From Sinotaia quadrata (taxonomy: Eukaryota; Mollusca; Gastropoda; Architaenioglossa; Viviparidae): 64,000 nt of DNA. A model generated the notes under the pieces. That model was not told where the DNA came from. It saw only the letters and a list, made by a program, of their open reading frames with translations, and ran no database searches. The stretch is from positions 27,595,357 to 27,659,356 of the forward strand of contig CM054181.1 in the NCBI GenBank assembly GCA_028829895.1. The letters are read 5' to 3'. Below are positions 35,312-46,436 of the stretch, one piece after another (within the stretch, counting starts at the first letter, position 1; each line of letters begins with the position of its first letter). Position numbers and translations under genes: made by a program.

Positions 35312-35449
35312 TTTGTTTTATTCAGTGTTCATATAGATTTAGAAGGATTTTGTTGTTTAGTATTCAAAGAATTTGGAATGTTATATTTAGTGTTTTGATC
35401 TATAGTTGTTATTTTTGTATGCTTACATTTACATCTGTTGTATTTGTAG

Positions 35450-35535
35450 CTCTGTGTATTTGTTGGAGTCAGAGTTCGGAAGTTTAAAACTGCTTCATGA
35501 AGATTGCAAAGACTGTAGTGCAGAAGACAGACAAG
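35450..35535 (+). CDS. candidate internal exon, 86 nt, unrecognised
   Basis: A T-rich tract ending TGTTGTATTTGTAG (35436-35449) resembles a 3' splice site. The segment ends AGACAGACAAG|GTATCG, a fair donor with GT at 35536-35537. Between them one frame is fully open and reads SVYLLESEFGSLKLLHEDCK, then DCSAEDRQ. It is acidic and of mixed composition, unlike the repeat-derived frames around it. No domain is recognised and no partner exon is visible nearby, so it may be a lone exon of a gene with long introns or a chance open segment. Confidence 0.28.
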
Positions 35536-36160
35536 GTATCGTAATTACTTCTATTTGTTTGACACTTGCGCATGCGGGATGCGTACATAAGCTTTGAATT
35601 CTGCTCGCTCGGCTTTTTTTTTCCTTTTTTTCTTTTCTTTATGTAAATTAATGCTTAATGAGCAGCAACCGCTACACTAAAACTGAACACAGCTGCACAA
35701 GAAAAATTGACACCATGAATAGCTTTTTGTTTTGCAGCAAACGAACTGAAACATGTAACTTACAACTTCTTGACATGGTAGTAATTCAAGCCACAGAAAC
35801 ACGTTTTACAAGGAAAGCATTATTATGCAGAGATTTTGTGGCAGAAATTCATGCGAGGTACAGCAAGGCACCCTCTTTTCACACATATTACACGCGCGTG
35901 CAATAACAATAATATTAATAAAATAATAAAGGCGAGACCGAGCCTCTAACGAGCGACAGATTATCAACAAAAAAAAAAAGAGATGTAGACTGTGGTTGGA
36001 ACTTGTGATACCTCAGTCCGCACAACCAAGACAGCTGCAGCACGCCTTGTGGACGCCGGGACTTGTTCACCTGAGAGAGGTAGAGTTGGGAGGGTGGGGG
36101 TGTAGAGGGAAAGAGTAAGTAAGAGAAAGAGAGAGGACTGTGTTTCTCAAGGTATTTGTA
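35536..36160. other. unique sequence, no recognisable gene
   Basis: Contains a T-rich run near 35612-35640, an 82-codon frame (35658-35906, plus) without a recognised domain, and a CpG-richer stretch at 35920-36070. Confidence 0.45.
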
Positions 36161-36509
36161 ATTTCATCAGGTATCACTGACTACAAACTTCATTTCATCA
36201 GGTATCACTGACTACAAACTTCATTTCATCAGGTATCACTGACTACAAACTTCATTTCATCAGGTATCACTGACTACAAACTTCATTTCATCAGGTATCA
36301 CTGACTACAAACTTCATTTCATCAGGTATCACTGACTACAAACTTCATTTCATCAGGTATCACTGACTACAAACTTCATTTCATCAGGTATCACTGACTA
36401 CAAACTTAATTTCATCAGGTATCACTGACTACAAACTTAATTTCATCAGGTATCACTGACTACAAACTTCATTTCATCAGGTATCACTGACTACAAACTT
36501 CATTTCATC
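36161..36509. repeat. 31-bp minisatellite, 11 near-identical copies
   Basis: Unit: ATTTCATCAGGTATCACTGA followed by CTACAAACTTC. Copies start every 31 bp from 36161 to 36471; only an AACTTC/AACTTA change varies. There are no unique spacers, so it is not CRISPR-like. Positions 36510-36789 are unique, with a CpG-rich stretch at 36520-36600. Confidence 0.98.
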
Positions 36510-36789
36510 CTCACGACATTCCCGTCTCGGAGACATACACGTGACTACGGCCGCACCCACACAGGATGGACTGACTGGACGAGGTGCGGTCCGATGACGG
36601 TGTGGTTTGTCATCTGCGAAATCAGAGAAAATTGGAGGGAGGGGAGAGCGGACTTGAAACCCGAATAAAAGAACAAAAGCAAATTGGCTGGTTGGTTAGT
36701 TAGCCTATTGTGATCTAAATTGGTAATAGGTGCAAACAGTTGTTTATTTTTTATGTACTTCTCCTTCCTTTTCGAATTAAACGGGGAAC

Positions 36790-37363
36790 TTTTGTCTAAT
36801 AATGATTATATTGTAGACTTTTGAGTAGTGGGTGTTTGCAGTTATCAGCTTAAGTAGCCTATTATTCCTGTTTAATTGGATTCCTTTTCTTTTGTCTAAT
36901 AATGATTATATTGTAGACTTTTGAGTAGTGGGTGTTTGCAGTTTTCAGCTTAAGTAGCCTATTATTCCTGTTTAATTGGATTCCTTTTCTTTTGTCTAAT
37001 AATGATTATATTGTAGACTTTTGAGTAGTGGGTGTTTTCAGTTTTCAGCATAAGTAGCCTATTATTCCTGTTTAATTGGATTCCTTTTCTTTTGTCTAAT
37101 AATGATTATATTGTAGACTTTTGAGTAGTGGGTGTTTGCAGTTTTCAGCTTAAGTAGCCTATTATTCCTGTTTAATTGGATTCCTTTTCTTTTGTCTAAT
37201 AATGATTATATTGTAGACTTTTGAGTAGTGGGTGTTTTCAGTTTTCAGCATAAGTAGCCTATTATTCCTGTTTAATTGGATTCCTTTTCTTTTGTCTAAT
37301 AATGATTATATTGTAGACTTTTGAGTAGTGGGTGTTTGCAGTTATCAGCTTAAGTAGCCTATT
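36790..37363. repeat. 100-bp satellite-like array, 5.7 copies with alternating variants
   Basis: Copies start at exactly 36790, 36890, 36990, 37090, 37190 and 37290. Each begins TTTTGTCTAATAATGATTAT. Variants lie in the segment GTTTGCAGTTATCAGCTT: form A in copies 1 and 6, form B (GCAGTTTTCAGCTT) in copies 2 and 4, form C (TTCAGTTTTCAGCAT) in copies 3 and 5. The order A-B-C-B-C-A implies a 200-bp BC dimer was duplicated. Confidence 0.97.
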
Positions 37364-37539
37364 CAGACACTCGTGTCAGCGCTTTTGGTATAGTTTCCGG
37401 ACTGTTGTTTTTATTTAGAAATGTCAGTTAACTTTATTCTTTTTCATCGTAATGATGCACGTTTTGTAATAATATGTTTGGCATCTAGATGTCCACAGAT
37501 ACAAGTTTGTTGTTGTTGTCGTGCAAGTTCGTTGTCGAG

Positions 37540-37660
37540 TCATAGTTTGGATATTCTGGATTGTTCTTGTCTAGATCCAAGTCGTAGTTTGGATATTCTG
37601 GATTGTTCTTGTCTAGATGCAAGTCGTAGTTTGGGTATTCGGGATTGTTCCTGTCTAGTT
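37540..37660. repeat. 42-bp minisatellite, 3 copies
   Basis: TAGTTTGGATATTCTGGATT, then GTTCTTGTCTAGATSCAAGTCG, three times. Period 42 keeps the 98-codon frame 37421-37717 open with a 14-residue SLDILDCSCLDPSR-type repeat. No other coding evidence. Positions 37661-38148 are unique. Confidence 0.93.
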
Positions 37661-38148
37661 GAAAAAAGTAGGAATGTTTTACCCATCAATAATGTAAGAA
37701 GGCCTCTCTTTTTCTAGTTCTGAAACTGGTTTTGCCAAAATTTTATTTATTTGTTACCTAAGAGGTGCAACATTTTACCATGGCGTCAAGTTGCATTTAT
37801 ATTCGTAATCTAGATGCAAGTCCATTTTTTGTTAGTTAATCATCTTTTTCATTGCCTGATATATTTATACAAGATGGTACCTAAATTATTTTAATCTCGT
37901 TAACTTCATCATTCAGTTTTTTTAAAATGTTATTTATATCAGATAGGTAATTTCTCGCCTTCCCCGACTGTGATTTTCAAGTGCAGCTACTGTCGAGAGC
38001 CTCAGTACCTATGATATTTACTAGAGTCAGGTTTGTTTGTCATTACCTGGGTAATACCAATCACGATAGCCGTCATTCCAGCTGGAATAATTATCTTCCA
38101 GTCTTAGACTGATATATGAGTTGTTAGGGATATTATACCCCACCCCAG

Positions 38149-38290
38149 GCTTGCCAGTCAATAGATAAACCGTCTGTGTACAATTATCGAGTCTTGATAG
38201 TCAGTAGATTATGTAACCCTCTGTGTACAATTATCAGTCTTGCCAGTCAGTAGATTATGTAAACTGTCTGTGTGTACAATTATCCAATCT
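38149..38290. repeat. about 60-bp minisatellite, 3 copies
   Basis: CTTGCCAGTCARTAGATTAT, then GTAAACYGTCTGTGTACAATTATC; the third copy has an extra TGTG. Positions 38291-38570 are AT-rich unique sequence. Confidence 0.9.
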
Positions 38291-38575
38291 TCATATATGT
38301 CATCTGTGAGTTCAAGAAATAGAGTTTCAATTGCATATTGCGGTTTTTATCGATCCAGTAGTTACAGCACCGTAACAATTTGCTTGATTTATTAAAAAAA
38401 TGTAATAGTATTAAAATTATCTAATTTTTGAAAACATTATTACAGTATTTTAAAAATATTTTTATTAATTTCCCTTCCATTTACAAATGAAGTTAGTTTA
38501 ATGTTGCTTTAAAACTTTAGATTAAATAAAAAAGATACACTGACTGTAATTTGATTTGGTTTCAACATTTCATAC

Positions 38576-38812
38576 TTCACACTAGTACACAATCACTAAA
38601 CAGTTAGACGTCACACTAGTACACAATCACTAAAAGTTAGACGTCACACTAGTACACAATCACTAAAAGTTAGACGTCACACTAGTACACAATCACTAAA
38701 CAGTTAGACGTCACACTAGTACACAATCACTAAAAGTTAGACGTCACACTAGTACACAATCACTAAACAGTTAGACGTCACACTAGTACACAATCACTAA
38801 AAGTTAGACGTC
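38576..38812. repeat. 32/34-bp minisatellite, 7 copies
   Basis: CACTAGTACACAATCACTAA then A(CA)GTTAGACGT. The CA indel is present or absent in irregular order along the array. Each unit junction reads AGACGTCAC, one base from a CRE palindrome. Positions 38813-39070 are T-rich unique sequence. Confidence 0.97.
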
Positions 38813-39074
38813 GCACGTTGACAGGTCTATCTACCTGTCTTCGTAGTTTTCATGAGTCGTGGAATTTGATTGTTAGTCAATAATTAAATCCTTATTTTGT
38901 GTTATTAGAAGTATTGTATCAACTGTCTTTATTTCAGATTGTCCTTTCTTTGATTTTTTTTGTTTTGTTTTGTCTAAATCGATTTTTGTCTGGTTGTTTG
39001 TTTGTTGTTTAGTTTTTTTCCTAACATACATTAACTACTTAAAATTTTTTATGATGATTTTGTACTTCGTTAAC

Positions 39075-39425
39075 AAACATCCGGCAATGTGTTTGTTTCA
39101 TGACAAGCTAGATTTATCAAACATCCGGCAAGGTGTTTGTTTCATGACAAGCTAGATTTATCAAACATCCGGCAAGGTGTTTGTTTCATGACAAGCTAGA
39201 TTTATCAAACATCCGGCAAGGTGATTGTTTCATGACAAGCTAGATCAAACATCCGGCAAAGTGTTTGTTTCATGACAAGCTAGATTTATCAAACATCCGG
39301 CAATGTGTTTGTTTCATGACAAGCTAGATTTATCAAACATCCGGCAAGGTGTTTGTTTCATGACAAGCTAGATTTATCAAACATCCGGCAAGGTGATTGT
39401 TTCATGACAAGCTAGATTTATCAAA
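39075..39425. repeat. 44-bp minisatellite, 8 copies
   Basis: AAACATCCGGCAAGGTGTTT then GTTTCATGACAAGCTAGATT and TATC. Copies start at 39075, 39119, 39163, 39207, 39247, 39291, 39335 and 39379; the fourth lacks TTAT. Variants GGTGT/ATGTG/GGTGA recur in the order of a duplicated block. Confidence 0.97.
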
Positions 39426-39474
39426 AGAAATAATTCATAAATTGTAGTTATGTTGTACGCCATGTTAATTAAAA

Positions 39475-39865
39475 ATTGAAAGTTTAGATAGTTAGTTGTA
39501 CGGTAATAAGAGGGAAAGTTAAAATCTTAAATAGTTAGTTCTACAGTAATAAGAGGGGAAAGTTAAAATCTGAAATAGTTAGTGGTACAGTAATAAGAGG
39601 GAATGTTAAAATCTTAAATAGTTAGTGATGCAGTAATAATAGGGAATGTTAAAATCTTAAATAGTTAATGGTACAATAAAAAGAGGGGAAATTAATATTT
39701 TAGATAGCCAGCATAAAGTAGTAAGAGTGGAAATTAATATTTCAATAGCCAGTAGAAAGTAGAAAGAGGGGATATTAATATTTCAATAGCCAGGAGACAG
39801 TAGTAAGAGGGAAAATTACTATTTTAGATAGCAAGTGTACAGTAGTAAGACGGAAAATTAATATT
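39475..39865. repeat. degenerate 42-43 bp minisatellite, about 9 copies
   Basis: Core: TTAAATAGTTAGTGGTACAG then TAATAAGAGGGAAAGTTAAAATC. The right half shifts to GATAGCCAGTRGAMAGTAGTAAG with TTAATATT. Divergence increases to the right. Confidence 0.88.
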
Positions 39866-39989
39866 ACAGGTTGCTGTAGGCGACCCGCAAAACAAAATCC
39901 AACAAACATTTTCCCCATCTGTACATAAGAAAAATAGGTTTATATTTTATAATTAAAATGTATTATAAATTTTATTTTTAATTTTTCAA

Positions 39990-40840
39990 TATGAATTAGT
40001 GTTCCGACTAACCTGCTGAAATAAACAAAGCAATGCAAATATTCAGACAAAAAGACAAACAAATCGATCGGGTTATCAATTGGACAGTCAATGAATGAAC
40101 AAAAACTGAAATAATCAAACAAGAGAGAAAATTCAGTAAATAAATAAATTAAACCAATAACCAGTCAGACAATCATTAATTTAACAACCAGCCACTCAGA
40201 GAAATAAACAAGTAAATATTCTGTCATGCAAAAGATCAGAACAAGAAAAGCGAAGTAAATATTCAGTAATTCAGATGACAGAATATTTATTTATATATGC
40301 AAAAGATCAGAACAAGAAAAACGATGTAAATATTCAGTAATTCAAAGAAACAAACAAGTAAACAATCGATCGCTTAAAGAATCAATCAAATAAATATTCA
40401 GTCATTCAAATAAAAATCCCAAGAAAACCAAGCAAATGAAAAACCAATTATTTAAAGAAACAAAGAATTAAAGCAGTTAATTGTTAAAACAGAGAAGTAA
40501 AACAGTTAATTGTTAAAACAAAGAAGTAAAACAGTTGTTAAAACAAAGAAGTAAAACAGTTAATTGTTAAAACAAAGAAGTAAAACAGTTAATTGTTAAA
40601 ACAAAGAAAAACAAGTGCAAAACCACACATTTACAGCAGCAAGCAAGTGAAGGTTCAGTAATTCAAAATAAAACCCAAGCAAACAAACAAACAAACAACC
40701 ATTCAAAAAGCAAATAAAGCGAATTATTAAAACAAAAGGTAAGCGTCAAACCAATCAAACACACGATCAAACAAGTAAACATACACTCATTCAAAGAAAT
40801 AAACAAGTAAATATTCAACAGACAAAAATATATATTATTC
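39990..40840. repeat. A-rich degenerate repeat block
   Basis: Recurring AAATATTCAGTAATTCAAA and AAACAAACAAGTAAA. Internal sharper repeats are a duplication of about 77 bp at 40220-40345 (GCAAAAGATCAGAACAAGAA) and five copies of a unit with TTAATTGTTAAAACAAAGAA then GTAAAACAG at about 40465-40605. Minus-strand Leu/Phe/Cys frames are artefacts. Confidence 0.8.
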
Positions 40841-41440
40841 TCTACCGTACTTACACAATTAAATTTATAGAACATAAAGTCACATTTTAAATAAATCTTT
40901 AGCATTGGATCAATAAATATTTATTAAAACAAACTGCATAAACTGGGAATATTTTTCGTTGAATGTCAATGTTTCGATTCTGAGGACCTTTGAACTCAAT
41001 TTTTTAAAGATTTAGTTTATCTCGCTTCGTCACTTACACATCTTTAGAGAGTATATCACTTGAAAGCAAGGGGAACATTTTCTATGGTAGTTCTCCATTA
41101 GGAAATTTCTTTTAGACATGGCTTATATACAATTGCAAGGGTTGATTCAAAATTGCAGAATTTATCTGGTCCACAGTTTTGATGACTTTTCGGTATTTAG
41201 TGCAATTGTGTGAAGTGTTTCTTTTTCACGCTTGTATTTTAGCTATATTCTGTCATGTTCTTTCATCCATAATGGATTTTATCTACTATACCTATTGATA
41301 TTAATTCAGGCAGCATATACATATGAAAAAATCTATAAAACTTATGGGCAGGAAAACACTACCAGAGACAGTTTTGTGACTCGACCCACCTCACTCCACT
41401 CACCCTCATAAACACATGAGCTCAAGCACCTAAAAGATTT
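40841..41440. other. unique sequence, no recognisable gene
   Basis: No array and no frame of note. If the candidate exon at 41486-41498 is real, this would be part of its first intron. Confidence 0.4.
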
Positions 41441-41485
41441 CATGCCTTACATCTTCAGTCTCCACCCCAACCCACTCACATTTAC

Positions 41486-41498
41486 CTGATCCTGCCAT
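41486..41498 (-). CDS. candidate first coding exon (13 nt) on the minus strand
   Basis: On the minus strand, CTTCTCATGGCAGGATCAG is followed at once by GTAAATGTGAG, a good donor-like sequence (GT at 41485-41484). This would give Met-Ala-Gly-Ser followed by a split codon. It lies about 90-110 bp downstream of the ETS and GC-box motifs. A longer open frame (60 codons, 41629 to 41447) covers the same strand and would be an alternative reading. No downstream exon is identified, so this is a hypothesis. Confidence 0.22.
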
Positions 41499-41519
41499 GA
41501 GAAGAAATAATCCTCCTCT

Positions 41520-41625
41520 ATCGGCTTCCAAACGATCACAGGGACCTGTGGACCTAACGTGGGCAATGAAATAGGAAGCGGATTAAACCGGAAGTAAACA
41601 AATAAGGGGCGGAGTACGAACGCGG
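41520..41625 (-). promoter_or_regulatory. promoter-like patch with ETS and GC-box motifs
   Basis: ACCGGAAGT (41587-41595) is a full ETS-family consensus. GGGGCGG (41606-41612) is a GC box. AAGTAAACAAATA between them contains a forkhead-type GTAAACA. The patch is CpG-richer (TACGAACGCGG) than the AT-rich DNA around it. ETS plus GC box close to a start codon and donor is typical of broadly expressed animal promoters, but no transcript evidence is available. Confidence 0.3.
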
Positions 41626-41639
41626 ACAACCCAAGAAAG

Positions 41640-42373
41640 ACATGAAAGAAATATTTTTTAAAATATTTTTTTAAAAGGCATTTTATTGCTTTTTATTGGT
41701 GCGAAAATAGTTCGAGAGAAGACTAAATTCTTGTACACGAATTTCGTCCTTCTAAAACCGTACACACATTTTCGAGGCAAATAGTTTGAGATGATTTCTC
41801 ATGTCACTTTAATCTATATTATTAATGAGAAGAAGATACACAAATGTATTCCTTGTAAAAATAAAATCTTGCAGTAGGGGAAATTACCCGGGTATCACTT
41901 ATGAGAGAATCGAGTATCCTTGTCGCAAGCACTTTGTACTTGGTTATTTTTTCAACTTAGATTTATTATAAATACTTTTGATAATAGATTATTGCATTAA
42001 ATCTGCCTGATATCATTGTCTTTAGCCATTATTTCTCAAACTGCAGGTTGTGAACATCCACATACCCAGTCTGCAAGTATTATGAAAGATAGAGTAATTA
42101 TTTTTATAGTTAGCTTGGAAGTGTGTGGGTGGGTGAGTTGGTGTGAGGTATTGGGGGGTGGTGGCTGTCATTCATGAAGTTTGAGAATTTCATCTTCCTT
42201 TGGGTCAATGTTCTTCAATGACGTGGACACTTGTTCAGATCAAATACATAGAGCGTTGTCATAGAGAAATGGCAGGACAGTTGTCTTAATCCGATATATA
42301 GATAGTGTATTCAAGCAAATAAGTAGAGGGTTGTTTTAGAGCACTGCGTAAGAACACTGTGTTAAAGCAAATA
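41640..42373. other. unique sequence, no recognisable gene
   Basis: AT-rich with a GGTGGGTGAGTTGGTGTGAGG stretch near 42127-42165. No long frame or tandem array is present. Confidence 0.45.
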
Positions 42374-42411
42374 CAGATAATCCTCGGATTCCATTCCAGA
42401 AGCTTCGGGCG

Positions 42412-42515
42412 CAAAACGAATTTTTAAATTGGCGTATAATGAGCCTAATTATATACATTGATTCAATTTTTAAATTGGCGTATAATGAACCTAATTATAT
42501 ACAGTGAGTCAATAA
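42412..42515. repeat. about 53-bp tandem duplication
   Basis: TTTTTAAATTGGCGTATAAT, then GARCCTAATTATATACA, occurs twice near the left end of the pogo-like element. Positions 42516-42935 are AT-rich unique sequence. Confidence 0.9.
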
Positions 42516-42939
42516 GTTAAGCTCTAGCTCCCCCCACCACCACCACAAAAAAAAAATAAGCAACAGGTATATGTAGAATAATATGTATTATTATATTTAA
42601 AACATTGAAATGAATGCACATACTATTCAAATGTAAAAATAAAATCGTCAAATGTATAATATAACAGAACTATATTTAATTAATTTTTCAAAAGTCAACT
42701 TTAAATAAATTTCACTTTCCTGATGAAGTCCCTGATTGAGAATCATCCCCCCATTTTTTTTTTTTTAAGCATGCATATTGTTGAAGCCGATGTTGTCTCG
42801 TTCTCTGAGAATTTCACGAGAAGAGACAATGAATGCTAGTATGCTCCTTTTCACGCTAGCACTTCATTCCTAGTCGTGGTCAACTTGACAGAGTTCATCA
42901 GTACGAACAATGGTACACAACTAATAAACTTTTATAATG

Positions 42940-43520
42940 TTACAATTCACCTGTAGTCTTATAGAGTACACCAACAAGTAAACGTTTATAATGTCACAAT
43001 TGACTGCTATAAGATTACAATTGGCTGTTATAAGGTCACAACTGGCTATTATAAGGTCACAACTGGCTATTATAAGGTCACAATTGGCTGTAGTCTTATA
43101 GAGTACACCAACAAGTAAAGTGTTATAAGGTCACAATTGACTGTTATAAGGTCACTATTGCCTGTTATAATGTTACAATTGGCTGCTATAAAGTCAGAAC
43201 TGACTGTTATAAAGTCACAATTGACTGTTATAAGGTCACAATTGGCTGCTATAAGGTTACAATTGACTGTTATAAGGTTACAATTACAATTGGCCGTAGT
43301 CTTATAGAGTACACCAACAAATAGACTTTTATAAGGTCACAATTAGCTGTAGTCTTATAGATTATACCAACAAGTGTTATAAGTCACAATTGACTGTTAT
43401 AAGGTCACAATTGGCTGTTATAAGGTCACAATTGGCGTAGTCTTATAGAGTATACCAACAAGTAAAGTGTTATAAGGTCACAATTGACTGTTATAAGGTC
43501 ACAAGTGGCGTAGTCTTATA
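42940..43520. repeat. 21-bp minisatellite with a longer periodic insert
   Basis: Basic unit: TTATAAGGTCACAATTGRCTG, about 18 copies. At five places the unit is followed by GTAGTCTTATAGAGTACACC then AACAAGTAAAGTG, giving larger composite repeats of roughly 100-150 bp. It lies within the transposon-like element. Confidence 0.93.
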
Positions 43521-43610
43521 GAGAACACGTTTCTCGTACCCGACGCTGTAGCGTACCCATGCCTGACAGTTAGTTGGTAGAGTGCATGAATCGGCGCAAA
43601 ACAAATCATC

Positions 43611-43805
43611 GTAAACCGAGGGCTACCTTTTTGTATATCGTTCTTTTGATTAATGGGGTAAACCGAGGGCTACCTGTATGTATATCGTTGCTTTGATCAA
43701 TGGGGTAAACCGAGGGCTACCTGTATGTATATCGTTGCTTTGATCAATGGGGTAAACCCAGGGCTATCTGTATGTATATCGTTGCTTTGATCAATGGGGT
43801 AAACT
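43611..43805. repeat. 47-bp minisatellite built from a transposon end plus flank, 4 copies
   Basis: GTAAACC starts at 43611, 43658, 43705 and 43752, with a partial at 43799. Each unit is GTAAACCGAGGGCTACCTG, the right terminus of the pogo-like element, followed by TATGTATATCGTTGCTTTGA and TCAATGGG, which lies outside the element. Confidence 0.93.
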
Positions 43806-43849
43806 CTTGTAAACAGTCTATGCCGCTGCTCTAATATAACGGTGTATAT

Positions 43850-45225
43850 TTTTGATCTAACACAATCATCTTAATCAACCAACCAAATTGTGGCTTAGAC
43901 AAAAAGATAGATCGGTTGTGTAGATTGTGGTGTTAGATCAATGATGTAGATCACTGTATGATAACATTGTTGTGCTTGATCAATGATGTAGATCACTGTA
44001 TGATAACATTGTTGTGCTTGATCAGTGACTGAGATTATTATATCTTAGATGTAGATCGTTGTTTTTGGTGAATGTTAGACTCCATTCGGTTTTAAATCAG
44101 TGACTGAAACCTATTGTATTTGATCAACGACAAAGAATGTTGTATTTGATCAGCTACAAGGATTGTATTTGATAATGACATAGATTATATTTGATCAATG
44201 GCAAAGAATATTGTATTTGATCAGTTACAAGGATTGAATTTGATAATGACATAGATTGTATTTGATAATATAATGATATAGATTATACTTGATCAATGAT
44301 ATATATTGTACTTAAACAAAAAAGTACCTAGACTGTGCTTGACCAATGACCTAGATTATAAGTGATCAATGACCTAGATTGTACTTGATCAATAACCTAG
44401 ATTATACTTGATCAGTGACCTAGATTGTACTTGATCAGTGACTAGATTATACTTGATCAATGTCACAGATTGTACTTGATCAGTTGTGTAAGACTTTTGT
44501 GTAAGATCTCGATAAAGACCATTGTGTTAAATGAATGAGGTAGACTATTGTCCTAAATCAACATGTCAACTTTTGTAAGAATCAATAATGAAACCTATTG
44601 TGCTAGATCAGTAATGCAGATCATTGTCTTAAATTAATAACGTAAACGATTGTTTTAAATCATTGTTATTGATCTTCTATGAATATTGACGTAGACTAAT
44701 AATATGAATTTTGTTTTAGATCAGTGAAGTGAAACATTACGCTGACCATTGTGTTGACTGTAGAGTGTAGACCATAGTGTTAAATCATTGATGCATATTG
44801 GGTTGTGTATTATCAAAGAACAATAACTCTTCACTTTGATTAAAGATGTAGATTGTTGCATTAGATCAATGTTGTAGACGTTGTCTTTTATCACAGCGTT
44901 TTGTGTTAGATCACTGAATTAGACTGTTGTCTTAGTGACATAAACATTTGATTTAGATCAATTGGTAGACGGTTGTAAACTATTATCTTTCCTCAGTGTT
45001 TAGATCACTGTCTAGAAACATTGTCTTTGATTGTTGATTTAGATCATTTACTTAGAACGTGGACTTAAATCACTGGCATAGTATTTTGTATTGGTAAGTT
45101 GGTTGTCTTAAATTACTGACTTAGATCATTAGGTAAGATCGTTGTCCTAAATTATTGACTTAGATCATTAGGTAAGATCGTTGTCCTAAATTATTGACTT
45201 AGATCTTTAGGTAAGATTGTTGTAG
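43850..45225. repeat. GATC-rich degenerate array, about 1.4 kb
   Basis: A 22-26 bp motif such as TAGATTGTACTTGATCAATG, then ACC, recurs dozens of times; GATC occurs in most units. The clearest parts are 44330-44480 and three copies of a 39-bp unit at about 45110-45220 (GACTTAGATCATTAGGTAAG, then ATCGTTGTCC). No gene is seen. Positions 45226-45845 are unique. Confidence 0.85.
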
Positions 45226-45845
45226 ATCTTTCACTCGGAACACATTGTCATACTTTTGTTTTATCGAGATGGTTGTCTTAGTAAACTTAGCGCATTCTTT
45301 CAGATTGTCATGATGTTTTAATGAGATAAAAATGTTTGCTGTAGATGACGATGTTTTACTTTTGATGAAAATGATAATATATTCTATTTTTAGAGGAGGA
45401 CAGGTGTGGGCTACATAAGCCATTATTTCTTGTCTTGTCTTTTTTTTTTTATTTCTTGTCCTTTCCTACATTTCGTAATCTTCCACAACAATGACACTCA
45501 GCATTCATTGGCGGATTCTTGGGTGTGAACTATATGTCCGTCAGCTTTACATTCAAGAATTATCAGCTTTTTGCGCAGTCTTGGATCATGTCTTCTGAAA
45601 CCGCATTAGGCGCTGTATGCTGTAGGCTTTATAAACAGTCTACAGATCTTCAGGTAGACAGAACAGTAACAACACCCATCTGATTCCTTAGATATAAAGG
45701 ACTGACAGCACAATATAGCATCGAGGCCATGGTGGTCGTTATACAGCTTCATGCTTGTGCAGATCTGCGTGCGGTGTGTGCGTGCGTGAATGTGTGTGCA
45801 TGTGTGACTTATTCTGTTTCCGCTATGTCTTGTTCTCTGCCTGTC

Positions 45846-45904
45846 TGTATATCTCTCTCTCCCTCTCTCTCTCCTTCACTATCATTCTCTCTTCCCCTCT
45901 CTCC

Positions 45905-45938
<34 letters not shown>
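45846..45938. repeat. (CT)n microsatellite, interrupted
   Basis: CTCTCTCCCTCTCTCT-like sequence, then about 30 bp of pure CT before GATTC. It is preceded by a GTGTGCGTGCGTG patch at 45770-45800. Confidence 0.95.
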
Positions 45939-45940
<2 letters not shown>

Positions 45941-46265
45941 TCATCTATCGCTCGTTAAAGACGATGAAGATATCTCAAATATCATCTTTTAATCTGAAGA
46001 CATTTCCCCACTTCTTCCTCATCTTATAGACCTACCCGGATTTCGTTTCACCTTACAATCGTGTAAGTTTTTACTAGCGGTTTCGCTGGTGCGTTTCATG
46101 GGGCAATTTTACCGAGACCAGGGCAGCGACAAGAGGGCTGGTGGAGACTACTTTGCCATAAAGCGCTCGCTAAGGAAGATTTGCTCGAACATCAAAGACA
46201 CCAATTGAAATTTTCTCATGACAAATCTGGAACCAACGTATGCGAAATTAAACAATTTATTAGTT

Positions 46266-46436
<171 letters not shown>

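Larger units (their letters stand above)
42374..43676. mobile_element. pogo/Tigger-like nonautonomous DNA transposon with internal arrays
   Basis: The left end, TA|CAGATAATCCTCGGATT at 42372, and the right end, read in reverse complement as CAGGTAGCCCTCGGTTTACG before TA (43677-43678), form inverted termini. They agree at 11 of the first 14 positions. Flanking TA dinucleotides fit Tc1/mariner-pogo target choice, and CAG...CCTCGG ends followed by a GCGCAAAACGAA-type segment resemble Tigger-class elements. The interior has no transposase frame; it holds a 50-bp duplication (42420-42515) and a long 21-bp array. The right terminus exists in several tandem copies, so the original boundary may be the first one (about 43625). 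Confidence 0.55.

Noticed and set aside
36161..36509. CRISPR-like array of 31-bp repeats
   Set aside because: Repeats are directly head-to-tail with no unique spacers, in animal-type DNA and with no cas genes.
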